Notes under the pieces: generated by a model
Told to the model about the DNA's origin: nothing
The model's input: the letters and a program-made list of their open reading frames with translations, nothing else
The model's database searches: none
Translations under genes and position numbers: made by a program
Shown: piece by piece, positions 10,279-24,836 of the stretch
Numbering within the stretch: position 1 is the stretch's first letter
Layout: the number at the start of each line of letters is the position of its first letter
Source: Loktanella sp. Alg231-35
GTDB taxonomy: Bacteria; Pseudomonadota; Alphaproteobacteria; Rhodobacterales; Rhodobacteraceae
DNA length: 64,000 nt
NCBI RefSeq assembly: GCF_900143545.1
Contig: NZ_FREV01000002.1
Span: forward strand, 434,018 to 498,017
Direction of reading: 5' to 3'

Positions 10279-10283
10279 TGTGC

Positions 10284-10298
10284 GTTCCTCTAATGTTC
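10284..10298 (-). promoter_or_regulatory. LexA-type box next to the small gene start
   Basis: GTTCCTCTAATGTTC on the + strand is a perfect GTTC-N7-GTTC match to the alphaproteobacterial LexA site. It covers the Shine-Dalgarno region of the 40-residue gene, starting 6 nt upstream of its ATG. Confidence 0.55.
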
Positions 10299-10337
10299 TG
10301 TTGCTACTTTGTTCTCATATCATTAACACTCTGTAAA

Positions 10338-10372
10338 GAACTTTTTAAGAACATTTGCGAACATTTTGGAAC
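10338..10372 (-). promoter_or_regulatory. Array of four LexA-type half sites
   Basis: GAAC occurs at 10338, 10349, 10359 and 10369, so successive half sites are 11, 10 and 10 bp apart, about one helical turn. The first pair, GAACTTTTTAAGAAC (10338-10352), is a perfect GAAC-N7-GAAC box. It reads GTTC-N7-GTTC on the coding strand of the small gene, 60 nt upstream of its start. The other two pairs have N6 spacing. Confidence 0.65.
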
Positions 10373-10380
10373 GCGTTCGC

Positions 10381-15462
<5,082 letters not shown>

Positions 15463-15491
15463 TCGAGTTCTCCACTCTTTGTTTGATGCCG

Positions 15492-15526
15492 TTAACCTAA
15501 ACCCGCAAAGGTTAATCACACGTTAC
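15492..15526 (-). promoter_or_regulatory. CtrA-like TTAA motifs in the ctrA promoter region
   Basis: TTAACCT (15492-15498) and AGGTTAA (15509-15515) form an inverted repeat. The second overlaps TTAA-N7-TTAC (15512-15526), one base from the CtrA consensus TTAA-N7-TTAA. The cluster lies 30-65 nt upstream of ctrA, which suggests autoregulation as known in Caulobacter. Confidence 0.5.
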
Positions 15527-15553
15527 CATATACATAACTCGTCGCATTGCTAC

Positions 15554-15832
15554 TTATGGTTGTCTATAGCGTTGCAGTGTGGTGGCTTTCAACGCAGCCT
15601 CTCCATGGGTCCCCACGGCCTGCTCCCACGCCGTAAATTCCTCTTCTGACAGGTTGTAGCGTTCCAGCGCTTCCTTGCGGGTGATCAGCCCTGACAGAAC
15701 CGCGCGCAGCACGGCGGCCTTGCGTGAGGCAACCCACCGCCGGGTGTCCTTGCCGGGCAAATCGGCCCGTGTCATGACCGATCCATCCGGCAGTGTGACA
15801 GACCGTGGTCCTTCCACCTTCCTAAGGTACAT
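15554..15832 (-). CDS. sciP: SciP (DUF1153), small CtrA inhibitory protein
   Basis: In Caulobacter, SciP binds CtrA and stops it activating transcription in G1. This 92-residue protein has the DUF1153 signature: RSVTLPDGSVMTRADLPGKDTRRWVASRK written in two parts, VTLPDGS...TRADLP and RRWVASRKAAV. A helix-turn-helix-like segment ITRKEALERYNLSEEEFTAWE follows. Length matches the family. It sits 91 nt upstream of ctrA in the same direction and is divergent from mnmA. Confidence 0.9.
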   Translation of the reverse strand: MYLRKVEGPRSVTLPDGSVMTRADLPGKDTRRWVASRKAAVLRAVLSGLITRKEALERYNLSEEEFTAWEQAVGTHGEAALKATTLQRYRQP

Positions 15833-15962
15833 TTCGCGCCCCTTTCCATTTACTCCGCCAAGTCTTATGCAGTGCAGTGCTTAAAGAGTGGTGTAGCGCC
15901 CCCTTGAGAGTACGTTGCATTTTCCTATATTTCATCGCGAACCCAACCCATCTGGACAGATC

Positions 15963-17102
15963 ATGCCGCTTGATACGCCTTTAAACTCGCTTGGTTTTGC
16001 CAAACCACCAGCGCAAACCCGCGTTGTCGTGGCCATGTCTGGTGGTGTCGACAGCTCTGTTGTGGCGGCAATGCTGGCAGAGGAAGGCTACGATGTGGTT
16101 GGTGTCACATTGCAACTTTATGACCACGGTGCCGCGCTTGCCAAAAAAGGTGCCTGCTGCGCTGGTCGCGATATTCACGACGCGCGCCGCGTCGCCGAAG
16201 AGATGGGTTTTCCACACTACGTTCTCGACTATGAAAACACCTTTCGCGAGGCGGTCATGGATGAGTTCGCCGACAGCTATCTGGGTGGTGCCACGCCCGT
16301 GCCCTGCATTCGTTGCAATGAACGGGTAAAGTTCAAGGATCTGCTGGAAACAGCCAAGGATCTGGACGCCGATTGCATGGCCACGGGGCACTACATTCAG
16401 CGCAAGATGGGTGTGCATGGGGCAGAGCTGCATTCGGCCGCTGACGACGCCAAAGACCAAAGCTATTTTCTGTTTTCCACCACGCAAGAGCAGTTGGACT
16501 ACCTGCGCTTTCCATTGGGCCATCATGCATCCAAGGAAGAAACCCGCGCCTTGGCCGGCAAATACGGGCTAAGTGTCGCGGACAAACCCGATAGTCAGGA
16601 TATCTGCTTTGTGCCCAACGGTGACTATGCCGCCGTGATCGAAAAGCTGCGCCCCGGTGCGGCCGAACCGGGCGATATCGTCGATACAGATGGCAATGTG
16701 CTGGGCGTCCACAAAGGTGTGATCCACTATACGATCGGCCAACGCCGTGGATTGGGGATTGGTGGTCTGGCGGACCCGCTTTATGTGGTGAAACTGGATG
16801 TGGATGCCAAACAGGTGGTTGTTGGGCCCAAGGACCTGCTTGCCACCCGCCGTGTGCCAATCCGCGAAATCAACTGGATTGGAGATGGCAAGCTGTCCGA
16901 TATGGGCGAGCGGCAAATCGCGGTGCGTGTACGCTCAACTCGTCCCCCCACTGACGCGATCCTGCGGCCGATCTCTGACACAGAAGCAGAGGTTGAATTG
17001 CTTGTGGCCGAACAAGGTGTGTCGCCGGGACAGGCCTGTGTGTTCTATGACCCTGACAGCACGCGTGTGCTGGGCGGCGGCTGGATCTGGCGCGGGGCCT
17101 AA
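15963..17102 (+). CDS. mnmA: tRNA-specific 2-thiouridylase MnmA
   Basis: MnmA puts the 2-thio group on U34 of tRNA(Lys), tRNA(Glu) and tRNA(Gln), taking sulfur from the persulfide relay. The PP-loop SGGVDS is at 26-31. The catalytic cysteines are C115 ([14 protein letters not shown]) and C215 ([12 protein letters not shown]), followed by the IGQRRGLG signature and a C-terminal barrel. The ATG at 15963 ([11 protein letters not shown]) gives 379 residues and fits the family; 16 extra residues are possible upstream. It starts a rightward group unrelated in function to its neighbours. Confidence 0.95.
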   Translation: MPLDTPLNSLGFAKPPAQTRVVVAMSGGVDSSVVAAMLAEEGYDVVGVTLQLYDHGAALAKKGACCAGRDIHDARRVAEEMGFPHYVLDYENTFREAVMDEFADSYLGGATPVPCIRCNERVKFKDLLETAKDLDADCMATGHYIQRKMGVHGAELHSAADDAKDQSYFLFSTTQEQLDYLRFPLGHHASKEETRALAGKYGLSVADKPDSQDICFVPNGDYAAVIEKLRPGAAEPGDIVDTDGNVLGVHKGVIHYTIGQRRGLGIGGLADPLYVVKLDVDAKQVVVGPKDLLATRRVPIREINWIGDGKLSDMGERQIAVRVRSTRPPTDAILRPISDTEAEVELLVAEQGVSPGQACVFYDPDSTRVLGGGWIWRGA

Positions 17103-17215
17103 GCGCACCAAACACCTTTGCAACATGTCTCACATGTCTGTGTGGTCTCTAGATTTTGCACGGCGATTGGCCCCATCTGGGATCAAAGCAACGCAAACCA
17201 GACCCGGAGACCGAC

Positions 17216-17674
17216 ATGCCTATCACACGCCGCCACCTGCTTACCCTTGCCATCGCCGCTCCTGCGGTTGCGGCTTTTGCCCCAAGTGCTATGGCCGCAA
17301 CACCAGATATCTACGCAGAAGACGGCATCGCCATTGATGGCACTGATGCAGTCGCCTATTTCACTGAAGGCGCACCGATAGCAGGTGATGAAGCGATCAC
17401 CTTCGACTACATGGGGGCTACATGGCGCTTTGCGTCTGAGGAAAACCGCGACATGTTCGCCGCAGACCCTGCCGCCTATGCCCCACAATACGGTGGCTAC
17501 TGCGCATTTGCAGTCAGCAAAGGTGCCACCGCCCCCACAGCACCTGACGCCTGGACGATTGTCGATGACAAGCTGTACCTGAACTTCTCCACCAGCGTGC
17601 GCGAACGCTGGCGTCAGGACATCCCCGGCAACATCGCAGCGGCTGATGCGAATTGGCCGGGTGTGTTGGCCTAG
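17216..17674 (+). CDS. Exported YHS-domain protein
   Basis: The 152-residue protein begins with a Tat-like signal (ITRRHLLTLAIAAPAVAAFAPSAMA). It then has a YHS-type fold: IAIDGTDAVAYFTEG, FDYMGATWRFASEENRDMFAADPAAYAPQYGGYCAFAVS in parts. YHS domains are metal- or heme-associated in several exported proteins. ATG 17216 has CGGAG upstream and is preferred over a frame 20 codons longer. Function in the periplasm is not known. Confidence 0.8.
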   Translation: MPITRRHLLTLAIAAPAVAAFAPSAMAATPDIYAEDGIAIDGTDAVAYFTEGAPIAGDEAITFDYMGATWRFASEENRDMFAADPAAYAPQYGGYCAFAVSKGATAPTAPDAWTIVDDKLYLNFSTSVRERWRQDIPGNIAAADANWPGVLA

Positions 17675-17690
17675 GGCCAAAAGCCACAGT

Positions 17691-17715
17691 GAGCGCCCGA
17701 CGCACGGGCGCTCTT
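17691..17715 (+). terminator. Hairpin after the YHS gene (weak T tract)
   Basis: A perfect 9-bp stem, GAGCGCCCG (17691-17699) with CGGGCGCTC (17705-17713), has the loop ACGCA. Only two T follow, so termination may be partial. Confidence 0.55.
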
Positions 17716-17761
17716 AAAAAAGCACTGGCGCAATTTTTGCGGCAAGGTTACCCACAGCGCC

Positions 17762-18625
17762 ATGATCTACGCATCCGCATCAGATTGGCGCAACGCCCCG
17801 CAGAAACGTGTTCTGTTCTTTGCCATGTCCGGCTTAGGCAAAACCTATCTGTCGACCATGCTACGCAGCACGGGCGATTGGTTTCATTACTCGATCGATT
17901 ACCGCATTGGCACCCGCTACATGGGCGAAAAAATCGCCGATAACGCCAAGCGCGAGGCGATGAAAGTGCCGTTCCTGCGTGATCTGCTGCGCTCCAACTC
18001 GATCTATATCGGCTCTAACATCTCTTTTGATGATCTCAAGCCGATGTCGTCCTATCTGGGCAAACCCGGTGATCCGGCCAAGGGCGGGCTCGCGTGGGAT
18101 GAATACACGCGCCGGCAGGATGAATTTCAGGCCGCTGAAATCGCAGCCCTGCACGACACCAGCTATTTTATTGATCGCTCGGTTGACCTTTATCAGTATC
18201 CGCATTTCGTTTGTGACACCGGAGGGTCGATCTGCGAATGGGTGGATGCATATGATCCCAGTGACCCGATCATGACAGAACTTGCGTCCAAGACCCTCAT
18301 GGTCTGGATCGAGGGGACCGACGCCCATACAGCCGAGTTGATCCGCCGTTTTGACGAAGAACCCAAGCCGATGTCCTATGATCCGGTGTTCCTTTTGAAC
18401 ACATGGCGGGCCTATCTGGCTGAATTCAAGATCACACCCGAAAAGGTAGACCCCGATGATTTCATCCGCTGGGCCTTTGCTAAGGCGCTGGCGCATCGTC
18501 AACCACGCTATAAAGCGATGGCGGATAAATGGGGGATCACCGTCCCGCAGGCTGCTGTCGAAAAGGTCAAAGATACGGAGGGCTTTGTTGGCATGATCGC
18601 CGACGCACTTGAGATGCGCAGCTAA
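17762..18625 (+). CDS. P-loop ATPase/kinase-like protein of unknown function
   Basis: The 287-residue protein has a Walker-A-like loop near the N-terminus (FFAMSGLGKTYLS, residues about 19-31). It then has aromatic-rich sequence such as DWFHYSIDYRIGTRYMGEKIADNAKREA and VCDTGGSICEWVD, with no transmembrane span. It resembles nucleotide-binding kinases in fold only. It is followed 36 nt later by the MetA-family gene on the same strand, which suggests a link, but I do not recognise a named family and give no role. Confidence 0.65.
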   Translation: MIYASASDWRNAPQKRVLFFAMSGLGKTYLSTMLRSTGDWFHYSIDYRIGTRYMGEKIADNAKREAMKVPFLRDLLRSNSIYIGSNISFDDLKPMSSYLGKPGDPAKGGLAWDEYTRRQDEFQAAEIAALHDTSYFIDRSVDLYQYPHFVCDTGGSICEWVDAYDPSDPIMTELASKTLMVWIEGTDAHTAELIRRFDEEPKPMSYDPVFLLNTWRAYLAEFKITPEKVDPDDFIRWAFAKALAHRQPRYKAMADKWGITVPQAAVEKVKDTEGFVGMIADALEMRS

Positions 18626-18661
18626 GCGGCCTATCTCTGCCCTCTGATCAGGAATTGCCAA

Positions 18662-19576
18662 ATGCCGATTAAACTGCCCTCTGCCCTGCCCGCCTACGAC
18701 GTGTTGAACCACGAAGGTGTCATGGTGCTTGATGAAGATAGCGCCGCCCAGCAGGATATCCGCCCGCTGCGGATTGCGTTGCTGAACCTGATGCCCAAGA
18801 AAATCCAAACCGAAAACCAATTTGCCCGTCTCATTGGGGCGACGCCATTGCAGATTGAACTGTCACTGGTGCGCATGTCCGAGCATCAGACAAAGAATAC
18901 TGCCGCCGAACATATGGCCGAATTCTATCAACCGTTCTCGGCAGTGAAGGACCAGAAATTCGATGGGCTGATCATCACCGGCGCGCCGATTGAGCATCTG
19001 CCCTTTGCGGATGTGACCTATTGGGAGGAGCTGTGCGAAGTATTCGCATGGACCCAGACCCATGTGCATTCCACCTTTGGTGTTTGTTGGGGCGGCATGG
19101 CGATGATCAACCATTTCCACGGCGTGAAGAAACACATGCTGGATCATAAGGCGTTCGGCTGTTTTCGTCATGTGAACAAGGCATCCGCGTCGCCCTATTT
19201 GCGCGGCTTCTCTGACGATTGCGTCATCCCTGTCAGCCGCTGGACCGAAATGCGGCAGGATGAGATCGACGCAGCCGGGCTGAAAACCCTGATCACCAGT
19301 GAAGAGGCAGGCCCCTGTCTGGTTGAGGATCCGGCCCATCGGGCGCTTTATATCTTTAACCATTTTGAATATGACAGCGGCACGCTGAAGCAGGAATATG
19401 ATCGCGATGTGGCAAGTGGCACGCCGATCAACGTGCCGACGAACTATTATCCCGGCGATGACCCAACGGAACAGCCGCAAAACCGCTGGAGAAGTCACGC
19501 GCACCTCCTATATGGAAACTGGATCAACGAAATATATCAAAGCACACCGTTTGAGTTGGAAAAAATTGGCAGTTAA
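18662..19576 (+). CDS. metA: MetA-family homoserine O-acyltransferase, probably acetyl-CoA specific
   Basis: The enzyme acylates L-homoserine at the branch to methionine. The 304-residue protein has catalytic C142 (FGVCWGG) and the H234/E236 pair (FNHFEYD). Residue 111 is Glu ([10 protein letters not shown]). In this family Gly111 goes with succinyl-CoA and Glu111 with acetyl-CoA, so the common label homoserine O-succinyltransferase is probably wrong here. The 3' end overlaps the next gene. No SAM-II riboswitch is visible in the short leader. Confidence 0.9.
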   Translation: MPIKLPSALPAYDVLNHEGVMVLDEDSAAQQDIRPLRIALLNLMPKKIQTENQFARLIGATPLQIELSLVRMSEHQTKNTAAEHMAEFYQPFSAVKDQKFDGLIITGAPIEHLPFADVTYWEELCEVFAWTQTHVHSTFGVCWGGMAMINHFHGVKKHMLDHKAFGCFRHVNKASASPYLRGFSDDCVIPVSRWTEMRQDEIDAAGLKTLITSEEAGPCLVEDPAHRALYIFNHFEYDSGTLKQEYDRDVASGTPINVPTNYYPGDDPTEQPQNRWRSHAHLLYGNWINEIYQSTPFELEKIGS

Positions 19577-20558
19577 GGCGCTTTCATACACCGCACTTGC
19601 CATTGGCGTGGCAGCCATGGCCACAGGGCTGGCGGCCAGCTACCGTGCTGCACAGGCCGAAGCGGCCTATCCGCCATTGGGCCAGTTTGTTGAAGTGGCC
19701 GGCGGTCAGGTTCATTATGTGCAGGAAGGTTCCGGGCCCCATCTTGTCTTGTTGCATGGGGCCGGTGGCAACTTGCGTGAATTCACCTTTGATCTGATGG
19801 GGCGGCTGACCGATCGCTATACCGTCACCGCCTTTGACCGCCCCGGTTTGGGTTACACGGACCGAGTGCCGGGTGTTGCACAGGGATTGACCGCGACCGA
19901 GGGTGACAGCCCGCAGGATCAGGCGGCGATGCTGCGCGAGGCTGCGGCAAAGATCGGCATCACCGATCCGATTGTCGCGGGCCATAGCTTTGGCGGCATC
20001 GTATCTTACGCATGGGCTGTTGCAGGGTTGGACGAAGACAGCCCCGTCAATGCGAAAGCGGTTGTTTCATTGGCTGGGGTGACGATGCCTTGGCCCGGTG
20101 ATCTGGACCGATACTATCAGGTGAATGGCAGCGCCTTTGGCGGTGTTGTCACTATTCCGGCCATTTCAGCCTTTGTGCCGTCATCCGTCGTGGACAGCAG
20201 CATCGCAGCGACCTTTGCGCCTCAAAACCCGCCTGAGGGCTATGCAGACTATATCGGTGCAGGTCTTACCCTGCGGCCCGACAGTATGCGCGCCAATGCG
20301 CGGCAGGTGAACACCTCGCGTCCGCAGGTGGTGGTCCTGTCAAAGCGGTATCCTGAACTGACCCTGCCAATTGAAATTGTGCACGGTGAAGAAGACAAAA
20401 CCGTTCCAATCCATGTACACGCCGAAGAAATTGAAAAAATCGTCCCGCAGGTCAATACCACCCGCCTGCCCGGTGTTGGCCATATGCCGCACCATGCCGA
20501 GCCGCAGGTTGTGATCGCGGCAATTGATCGTGCAGCACGCAATGCTGGCCTGAACTAG
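19512..20558 (+). CDS. Membrane-anchored alpha/beta hydrolase
   Basis: The alpha/beta-hydrolase fold has the nucleophile elbow GHSFGG, the acid in HGEEDKTVP and the His in [19 protein letters not shown] forms the oxyanion side. An N-terminal hydrophobic span ([20 protein letters not shown]) suggests anchoring with the catalytic domain outside. The start is uncertain: ATG 19512 overlaps metA by 65 nt, and TTG 19551 or 19566 would shorten the overlap. Substrate unknown. Confidence 0.8.
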   Translation: METGSTKYIKAHRLSWKKLAVKALSYTALAIGVAAMATGLAASYRAAQAEAAYPPLGQFVEVAGGQVHYVQEGSGPHLVLLHGAGGNLREFTFDLMGRLTDRYTVTAFDRPGLGYTDRVPGVAQGLTATEGDSPQDQAAMLREAAAKIGITDPIVAGHSFGGIVSYAWAVAGLDEDSPVNAKAVVSLAGVTMPWPGDLDRYYQVNGSAFGGVVTIPAISAFVPSSVVDSSIAATFAPQNPPEGYADYIGAGLTLRPDSMRANARQVNTSRPQVVVLSKRYPELTLPIEIVHGEEDKTVPIHVHAEEIEKIVPQVNTTRLPGVGHMPHHAEPQVVIAAIDRAARNAGLN

Positions 20559-20689
20559 GCTGTGAAACGCTGCTTGCAGTGCGTGTTGATATTGCTGCCG
20601 CGTCAACCGTATCTCAATGACAAACAAACCATAATTGCGCTTCACCCAACAAACCCCCATATATAATCCAAGAGATCAGGAGAGTTTTC

Positions 20690-21559
20690 ATGGCGTTACC
20701 CTTTGATGGCGGGATCAGCCGGTATTTTACCGAAGGCGCTCCGGCGGAGGTGCGCGCGGCGGTGGAAGCTGCCGACAAAGGCAAAATCATCAACGCCAGC
20801 TATCCTTACGCCAAACGCTGGAAACGCAGCGAATACGAGGATGCGCTGGCCACCCTGCAAATCGAACTTGTGCGGATGCAAGCCTGGGCACGCGAAACCG
20901 GGCAACGTGTCGCCATCGTTTTTGAGGGTCGTGATGCGGCAGGCAAAGGTGGCACAATCAAGCGCATCCGCGAGAACCTTAACCCGCGCGGGGCTAAGAT
21001 TGTCGCGCTGTCTAAACCGACGGACGTGGAAGCAGATCAATGGTATTTTCAACGTTATATCGCGCACTTACCAGCCAAAGGTGAAGTAACAATCTTTGAC
21101 CGTAGCTGGTACAATCGCGGCGTGGTAGAGCATGTTTTCGGGTTCTGCACCCCTGATCAGCGTAAACGCTGGTTCGCCCAAACGCCGGAATTCGAGGATA
21201 TGTTGGTTAACGAAGGCATCAAACTGATCAAGATCTGGCTGAACGTCGGACGTGCCACGCAGCTAAAGCGGTTTCTGGACCGAGAAAGCGATCCGCTTAA
21301 GCAATGGAAGCTCAGCTGGATTGATGTGGAAGGCCTTGGCAAATGGGATGAATATACCGATGCCATCGGTGAAACACTTGAGCGGACCCACACAGACCAT
21401 GCGCCATGGACTATCGTGCGCTCTGACGACAAGCGCCGCGCGCGGGTGCAGGTGATCCGCCATGTGCTAAGCCAACTGGACTACACCCACAAAAACCCTG
21501 ACGCATTGGCCCCGATTGATGCGCAAGTTGTCGGGGGTCCTGACCTCTGGAATGCCTAA
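20690..21559 (+). CDS. ppk2: Polyphosphate kinase 2
   Basis: PPK2 moves phosphate between polyphosphate and nucleotides, usually making GTP or ATP from the diphosphate. The 289-residue single-domain protein has Walker [10 protein letters not shown] at 80-88 and Walker B/lid [11 protein letters not shown] from residue 137. The core is flanked by the usual [12 protein letters not shown] start. A Shine-Dalgarno AGGAG precedes the ATG. The last 8 nt overlap the TetR gene, so the regulator is probably co-expressed. Confidence 0.93.
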   Translation: MALPFDGGISRYFTEGAPAEVRAAVEAADKGKIINASYPYAKRWKRSEYEDALATLQIELVRMQAWARETGQRVAIVFEGRDAAGKGGTIKRIRENLNPRGAKIVALSKPTDVEADQWYFQRYIAHLPAKGEVTIFDRSWYNRGVVEHVFGFCTPDQRKRWFAQTPEFEDMLVNEGIKLIKIWLNVGRATQLKRFLDRESDPLKQWKLSWIDVEGLGKWDEYTDAIGETLERTHTDHAPWTIVRSDDKRRARVQVIRHVLSQLDYTHKNPDALAPIDAQVVGGPDLWNA

Positions 21560-22169
21560 ACGCGGTTATCATCACGGCAATCTGCGCGAGGCCCTGATTT
21601 CAGGCTGTCTGACGCTGATCGAAAAACGCGGGCCGACGGGCTTTACCCTGTCAGAGGCTGCGCGCGAAGCAGGCGTGACCCCCGCCGCCGTCTATCGCCA
21701 TTTCGAAGGGCGCGAAGACCTGATCGCCGCCGCCGCCCAGCAAGGCTATGTGCTCTTTGGTGATTTGATGGAACACGCCTATGGCAATGGCCAACCCTCT
21801 GCCCTCGCCGCGTTTGAGGCCACAGGCCGCGCCTATCTGGCCTTTGCCCGCAAACATCCCGGCTATTACATCGCGATGTTTGAATCAGGTATCTCGGTCA
21901 ATCGCACGCCAGAACTGAACGCCGTCGCGACCAAGGCCATGGGCGTGTTAGAAAAGGCCGCCGAAGAGCTGTCACAGCATATCCCAGCCGAAAAACGCCC
22001 GCCGCCGCAGATGTTTAGCGCCCATATCTGGGCCATGTCGCACGGCGTGGTCGAATTATTCGCGCGCTCCAACCCCGGCACGCAAAGCCCGTTTCCACCT
22101 GAGGACTTGCTCGAATCAGGGATAGGGATTTACCTGCGCGGGCTGGGCCTGATCGAGCCTGATAACTAA
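21552..22169 (+). CDS. TetR/AcrR-family transcriptional regulator
   Basis: The 205-residue protein has the N-terminal helix-turn-helix: [12 protein letters not shown], then [28 protein letters not shown]. The ligand-binding half, with the WHG-type segment [13 protein letters not shown], is typical of a TetR subfamily with the C-terminal domain TetR_C_33-like. Start ATG 21552 lies within the end of ppk2. Its target may be the ppk2 unit or elsewhere; no operator was identified. Confidence 0.85.
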   Translation: MPKRGYHHGNLREALISGCLTLIEKRGPTGFTLSEAAREAGVTPAAVYRHFEGREDLIAAAAQQGYVLFGDLMEHAYGNGQPSALAAFEATGRAYLAFARKHPGYYIAMFESGISVNRTPELNAVATKAMGVLEKAAEELSQHIPAEKRPPPQMFSAHIWAMSHGVVELFARSNPGTQSPFPPEDLLESGIGIYLRGLGLIEPDN

Positions 22170-22179
22170 GGAATAACAA

Positions 22180-22695
22180 ATGGATAGTCGGTTTGCGGTG
22201 TTCTTTTTTATGGTGGGTTGGTCGGACACTTACCTGAACGACTGCCCGACCGACTGTTTGCAACAGACGCAAGCGCCAGAGCGGGTCCATGTGCAATACG
22301 GCGATACCTATTTTCAGGAAGATGTCATCGGCGATGAGTATTTCGTCAGCTACGACCTGCCCAAACGCTATGGTGCGGTCCAACCAACAGTTGGCGCAAG
22401 CCTAACGAATGACAACGATCTATGGATTGGCGCCGGTGGGAAATGGTCCAGTGAACGGATTTCCGACAGTCCGATCTTTATCGAACTCTCGCTAATGCCG
22501 GGGTTCTATGTGCAGGGCGACGGGCCTGACCTTGGCTTTCCGGTGCAATGGCGAGGTTCGCTGGGGGCCGGTGTGAACTTTGGCGACACTGGTAGCCTGT
22601 CGGTGGTCTTTGATCATCGATCAAACGCCAACGCCAGCGAGGTGAACCCGGGGATTGAGACACTGGGCATTCGGCTGTCTTATCAATTGGATTGA
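22180..22695 (+). CDS. PagL-like lipid A 3-O-deacylase (acyloxyacyl hydrolase)
   Basis: PagL-type barrels remove the 3-O acyl chain of lipid A in the outer membrane. The 171-residue protein keeps the catalytic triad with family spacing: H146 and S148 in FDHRSN, and E160 14 residues after the His. Alternating strand residues precede it. AAGGA lies 8 nt before the ATG. The N-terminus (MDSRFAVFFFMVGWSDTY) is not a standard signal peptide, so export is unexplained. It follows the TetR gene by 10 nt. Confidence 0.8.
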   Translation: MDSRFAVFFFMVGWSDTYLNDCPTDCLQQTQAPERVHVQYGDTYFQEDVIGDEYFVSYDLPKRYGAVQPTVGASLTNDNDLWIGAGGKWSSERISDSPIFIELSLMPGFYVQGDGPDLGFPVQWRGSLGAGVNFGDTGSLSVVFDHRSNANASEVNPGIETLGIRLSYQLD

Positions 22696-22791
22696 ACTGG
22701 CGTTGGGCCAAAGGGCCAGTGGCCTGAATGAAACGTTGATCTATCCCAACAAGGCTAGAAACTAGTCAAAAATCCAGAACTACCGCCGAAA

Positions 22792-24654
22792 TCAGACTTT
22801 CCGATCACCCAATCCCACGCCTAACATCCAAGCCTGGAGCCAATTAGCCAAATGAGCTACGCCAGTTCGCGTAACATGTGATCCGTCATAAAACAGAGCA
22901 TTACCGTCTGCGAAAATGCGACAAGCGCCGTCCAGACAAAAGATGTCACTTGGATCAATGAACCTTTGACCTGCAACCTCCTTAAGTAACTGATTAATAT
23001 CGTTTTTTTCTCCATGTGGAGGAACGCTTAGGTCAAACAGGTCGTCGAAACCTTCATCGTATAATTGCCGCTCTGAAAAACTGATATTCTTAGCGCCAAA
23101 GACGTAGAATTTTTCACCGAAATCTTGCTGCAATCGATCCCAGCTTTCCGAAAAATATTCAGCTTCAAATGCGCGCCAAGAAGACGCCAAGAAAACGTAG
23201 TCGGCGCTTTCTATTAGCGCAATTGTATCAGCATCGAACCTGTCGCTGCTCAAGCATTCGGTTGCCGGCCTGACAGTCTCATGGTGAGCGAATACATCGC
23301 GGTCCAGATACAGGTTTCCACATCCAACTTTTACCGTAACAGACGAAAAGTTGAATTCTTCATTGAACCCAAAAACAAGAGCATTTAGCAGATCACCGCT
23401 ATTGCTGTCTCCGATCACCAGAATGTTTTCTTTGCCGTTGTCGTCAAACTGACGAAACCGCAAATCTTTCTTGTTCTGCCACGTATAGTTTCCATCGTGC
23501 ATTTCAGCGATCAGATCAACAATCCGCTGATCATATCTATTCAGAATGTTTCCTCCGCTCAGAAAGCCGACTAGACCTACGGCAACAAAGGCTGCTCCAA
23601 ACGCGCCACCTGTCGCAAACAAGCGCCACCGTGTAGCCAACAACGGCCTTGGGTTTCGTCTGAATGGCTGCTCTACAAAGCGCCACGTTGCCCATGCCAA
23701 TAGAAGCGCAACAACAGCAAGCAACCCCATCAACAAATGACCAGGTTCTGCGTCACTGCGCAGCCGCCCAAATGCGAACAATGGCTGATGCCACAAATAT
23801 GCGCTGTACGAGATTAGCCCAATGCCCACAAAGGCGCGCATCGACAGCAGCTTTGCAACCCAGGTCCCCTGCCGAGCATACAAAATGATCAATGCCGTAC
23901 CGACAACCGGGATAAGTGCATAAACACTCGGAAAAGGTGTTTCGCCATCAAAGGCAAAGATCGCAAACACAATCGCCGCTAGCCCAATGCTACTTAGGAC
24001 GTTACTCGATTTGGTGGGTTGGCCAACAGTGAGGTAGGCGCAGATTGACCCCACCAACAATTCCCAGAAACGCGAAAATGTAAAAAAGAAATTGATGTCA
24101 GGTTCATTTCGCCAGCCCCACTCGCTTAGTAGTAGGCTAGAGGACGCCAGTGCAACAAAGATGACCCCAACAAATCTCAGACCAAGGCGCCAGATCGCCA
24201 TCATAAGTATGGGAAACAGCAGGTAATACTGCTCTTCCACTGCCAGACTCCATGTATGAAGAAGCGGTTTTAGCTCCGTTGCGGTTTCGAAGTAACCAGA
24301 TTGCGACCAAAATAGCCAATTTGACAAGAATAGGCTGACAGCAACGACGCTTTGCGCGAACTCTTCCATCTGCGACGGCAACATCCACATATATGCGAAC
24401 GGTAAACACGCCAGCATCACGACAAACAGCGCAGGTAAGATGCGTCTTGCCCTACGTTCATAAAAATGAACGATCGAAAATGTCTCTTTGTTGAGTTCTG
24501 CAATAAGTATGCTGGTGATGAGGTGGCCGCTGATGACAAAAAATACGTCAACGCCGATGTAGCCGCCGCTAAAAATGCCAAATCCAGCATGAAACAAGAT
24601 CACAGGTAGAACCGCGATGGCGCGCAATCCGTCAATTTCACGTCGGTACTGCAT
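22792..24654 (-). CDS. Acyltransferase-3/SGNH fusion (OafA-type O-acetylase)
   Basis: This 620-residue protein O-acetylates cell-surface polysaccharide. The N-terminal Acyltransferase_3 domain starts YRREIDGLRAIAVLPVILFH (the RxxR-type start with catalytic His) and has about ten membrane spans. The C-terminal periplasmic SGNH domain has LVIGDSNSGD (Ser nucleophile) and DGSHVTRTG (Asp/His). ATG 24654 has GGCGGAG at good distance and beats an upstream GTG. The gene looks richer in A+T than its neighbours, as surface-antigen genes often do. Confidence 0.9.
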   Translation of the reverse strand: MQYRREIDGLRAIAVLPVILFHAGFGIFSGGYIGVDVFFVISGHLITSILIAELNKETFSIVHFYERRARRILPALFVVMLACLPFAYMWMLPSQMEEFAQSVVAVSLFLSNWLFWSQSGYFETATELKPLLHTWSLAVEEQYYLLFPILMMAIWRLGLRFVGVIFVALASSSLLLSEWGWRNEPDINFFFTFSRFWELLVGSICAYLTVGQPTKSSNVLSSIGLAAIVFAIFAFDGETPFPSVYALIPVVGTALIILYARQGTWVAKLLSMRAFVGIGLISYSAYLWHQPLFAFGRLRSDAEPGHLLMGLLAVVALLLAWATWRFVEQPFRRNPRPLLATRWRLFATGGAFGAAFVAVGLVGFLSGGNILNRYDQRIVDLIAEMHDGNYTWQNKKDLRFRQFDDNGKENILVIGDSNSGDLLNALVFGFNEEFNFSSVTVKVGCGNLYLDRDVFAHHETVRPATECLSSDRFDADTIALIESADYVFLASSWRAFEAEYFSESWDRLQQDFGEKFYVFGAKNISFSERQLYDEGFDDLFDLSVPPHGEKNDINQLLKEVAGQRFIDPSDIFCLDGACRIFADGNALFYDGSHVTRTGVAHLANWLQAWMLGVGLGDRKV

Positions 24655-24765
24655 GCTTAACTCCGCCTCTGTCGTCACAGCGCATGACTAACCAATACGT
24701 ACCAACTCCACAAACTGAGATTGTTGATCCTGAATGAAAAGAGTGACGATGTTTGGGGAATGCGA

Positions 24766-24802
24766 CACAAAAGAAAAGGCGCAGTAAAAAACCGCGCCTT
24801 TT
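24766..24802 (-). terminator. Leftward Rho-independent terminator of rplM-rpsI
   Basis: Read leftward, AAAAGGCGC pairs with GCGCCTTTT across an 11-nt loop that includes six T. CTTTTG follows. Confidence 0.8.
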
Positions 24803-24836
24803 CCAATACTTATGCGTTTCAACTTCCGAGAAGCGA

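Noticed and set aside
18626..18661. SAM-II riboswitch before metA
   Set aside because: The leader is only 36 nt and has no pseudoknot-forming segments.
22758..22770. GAAACTAGTCAAA shared with 45905-45917
   Set aside because: A 13-nt match with no extended similarity is probably chance.
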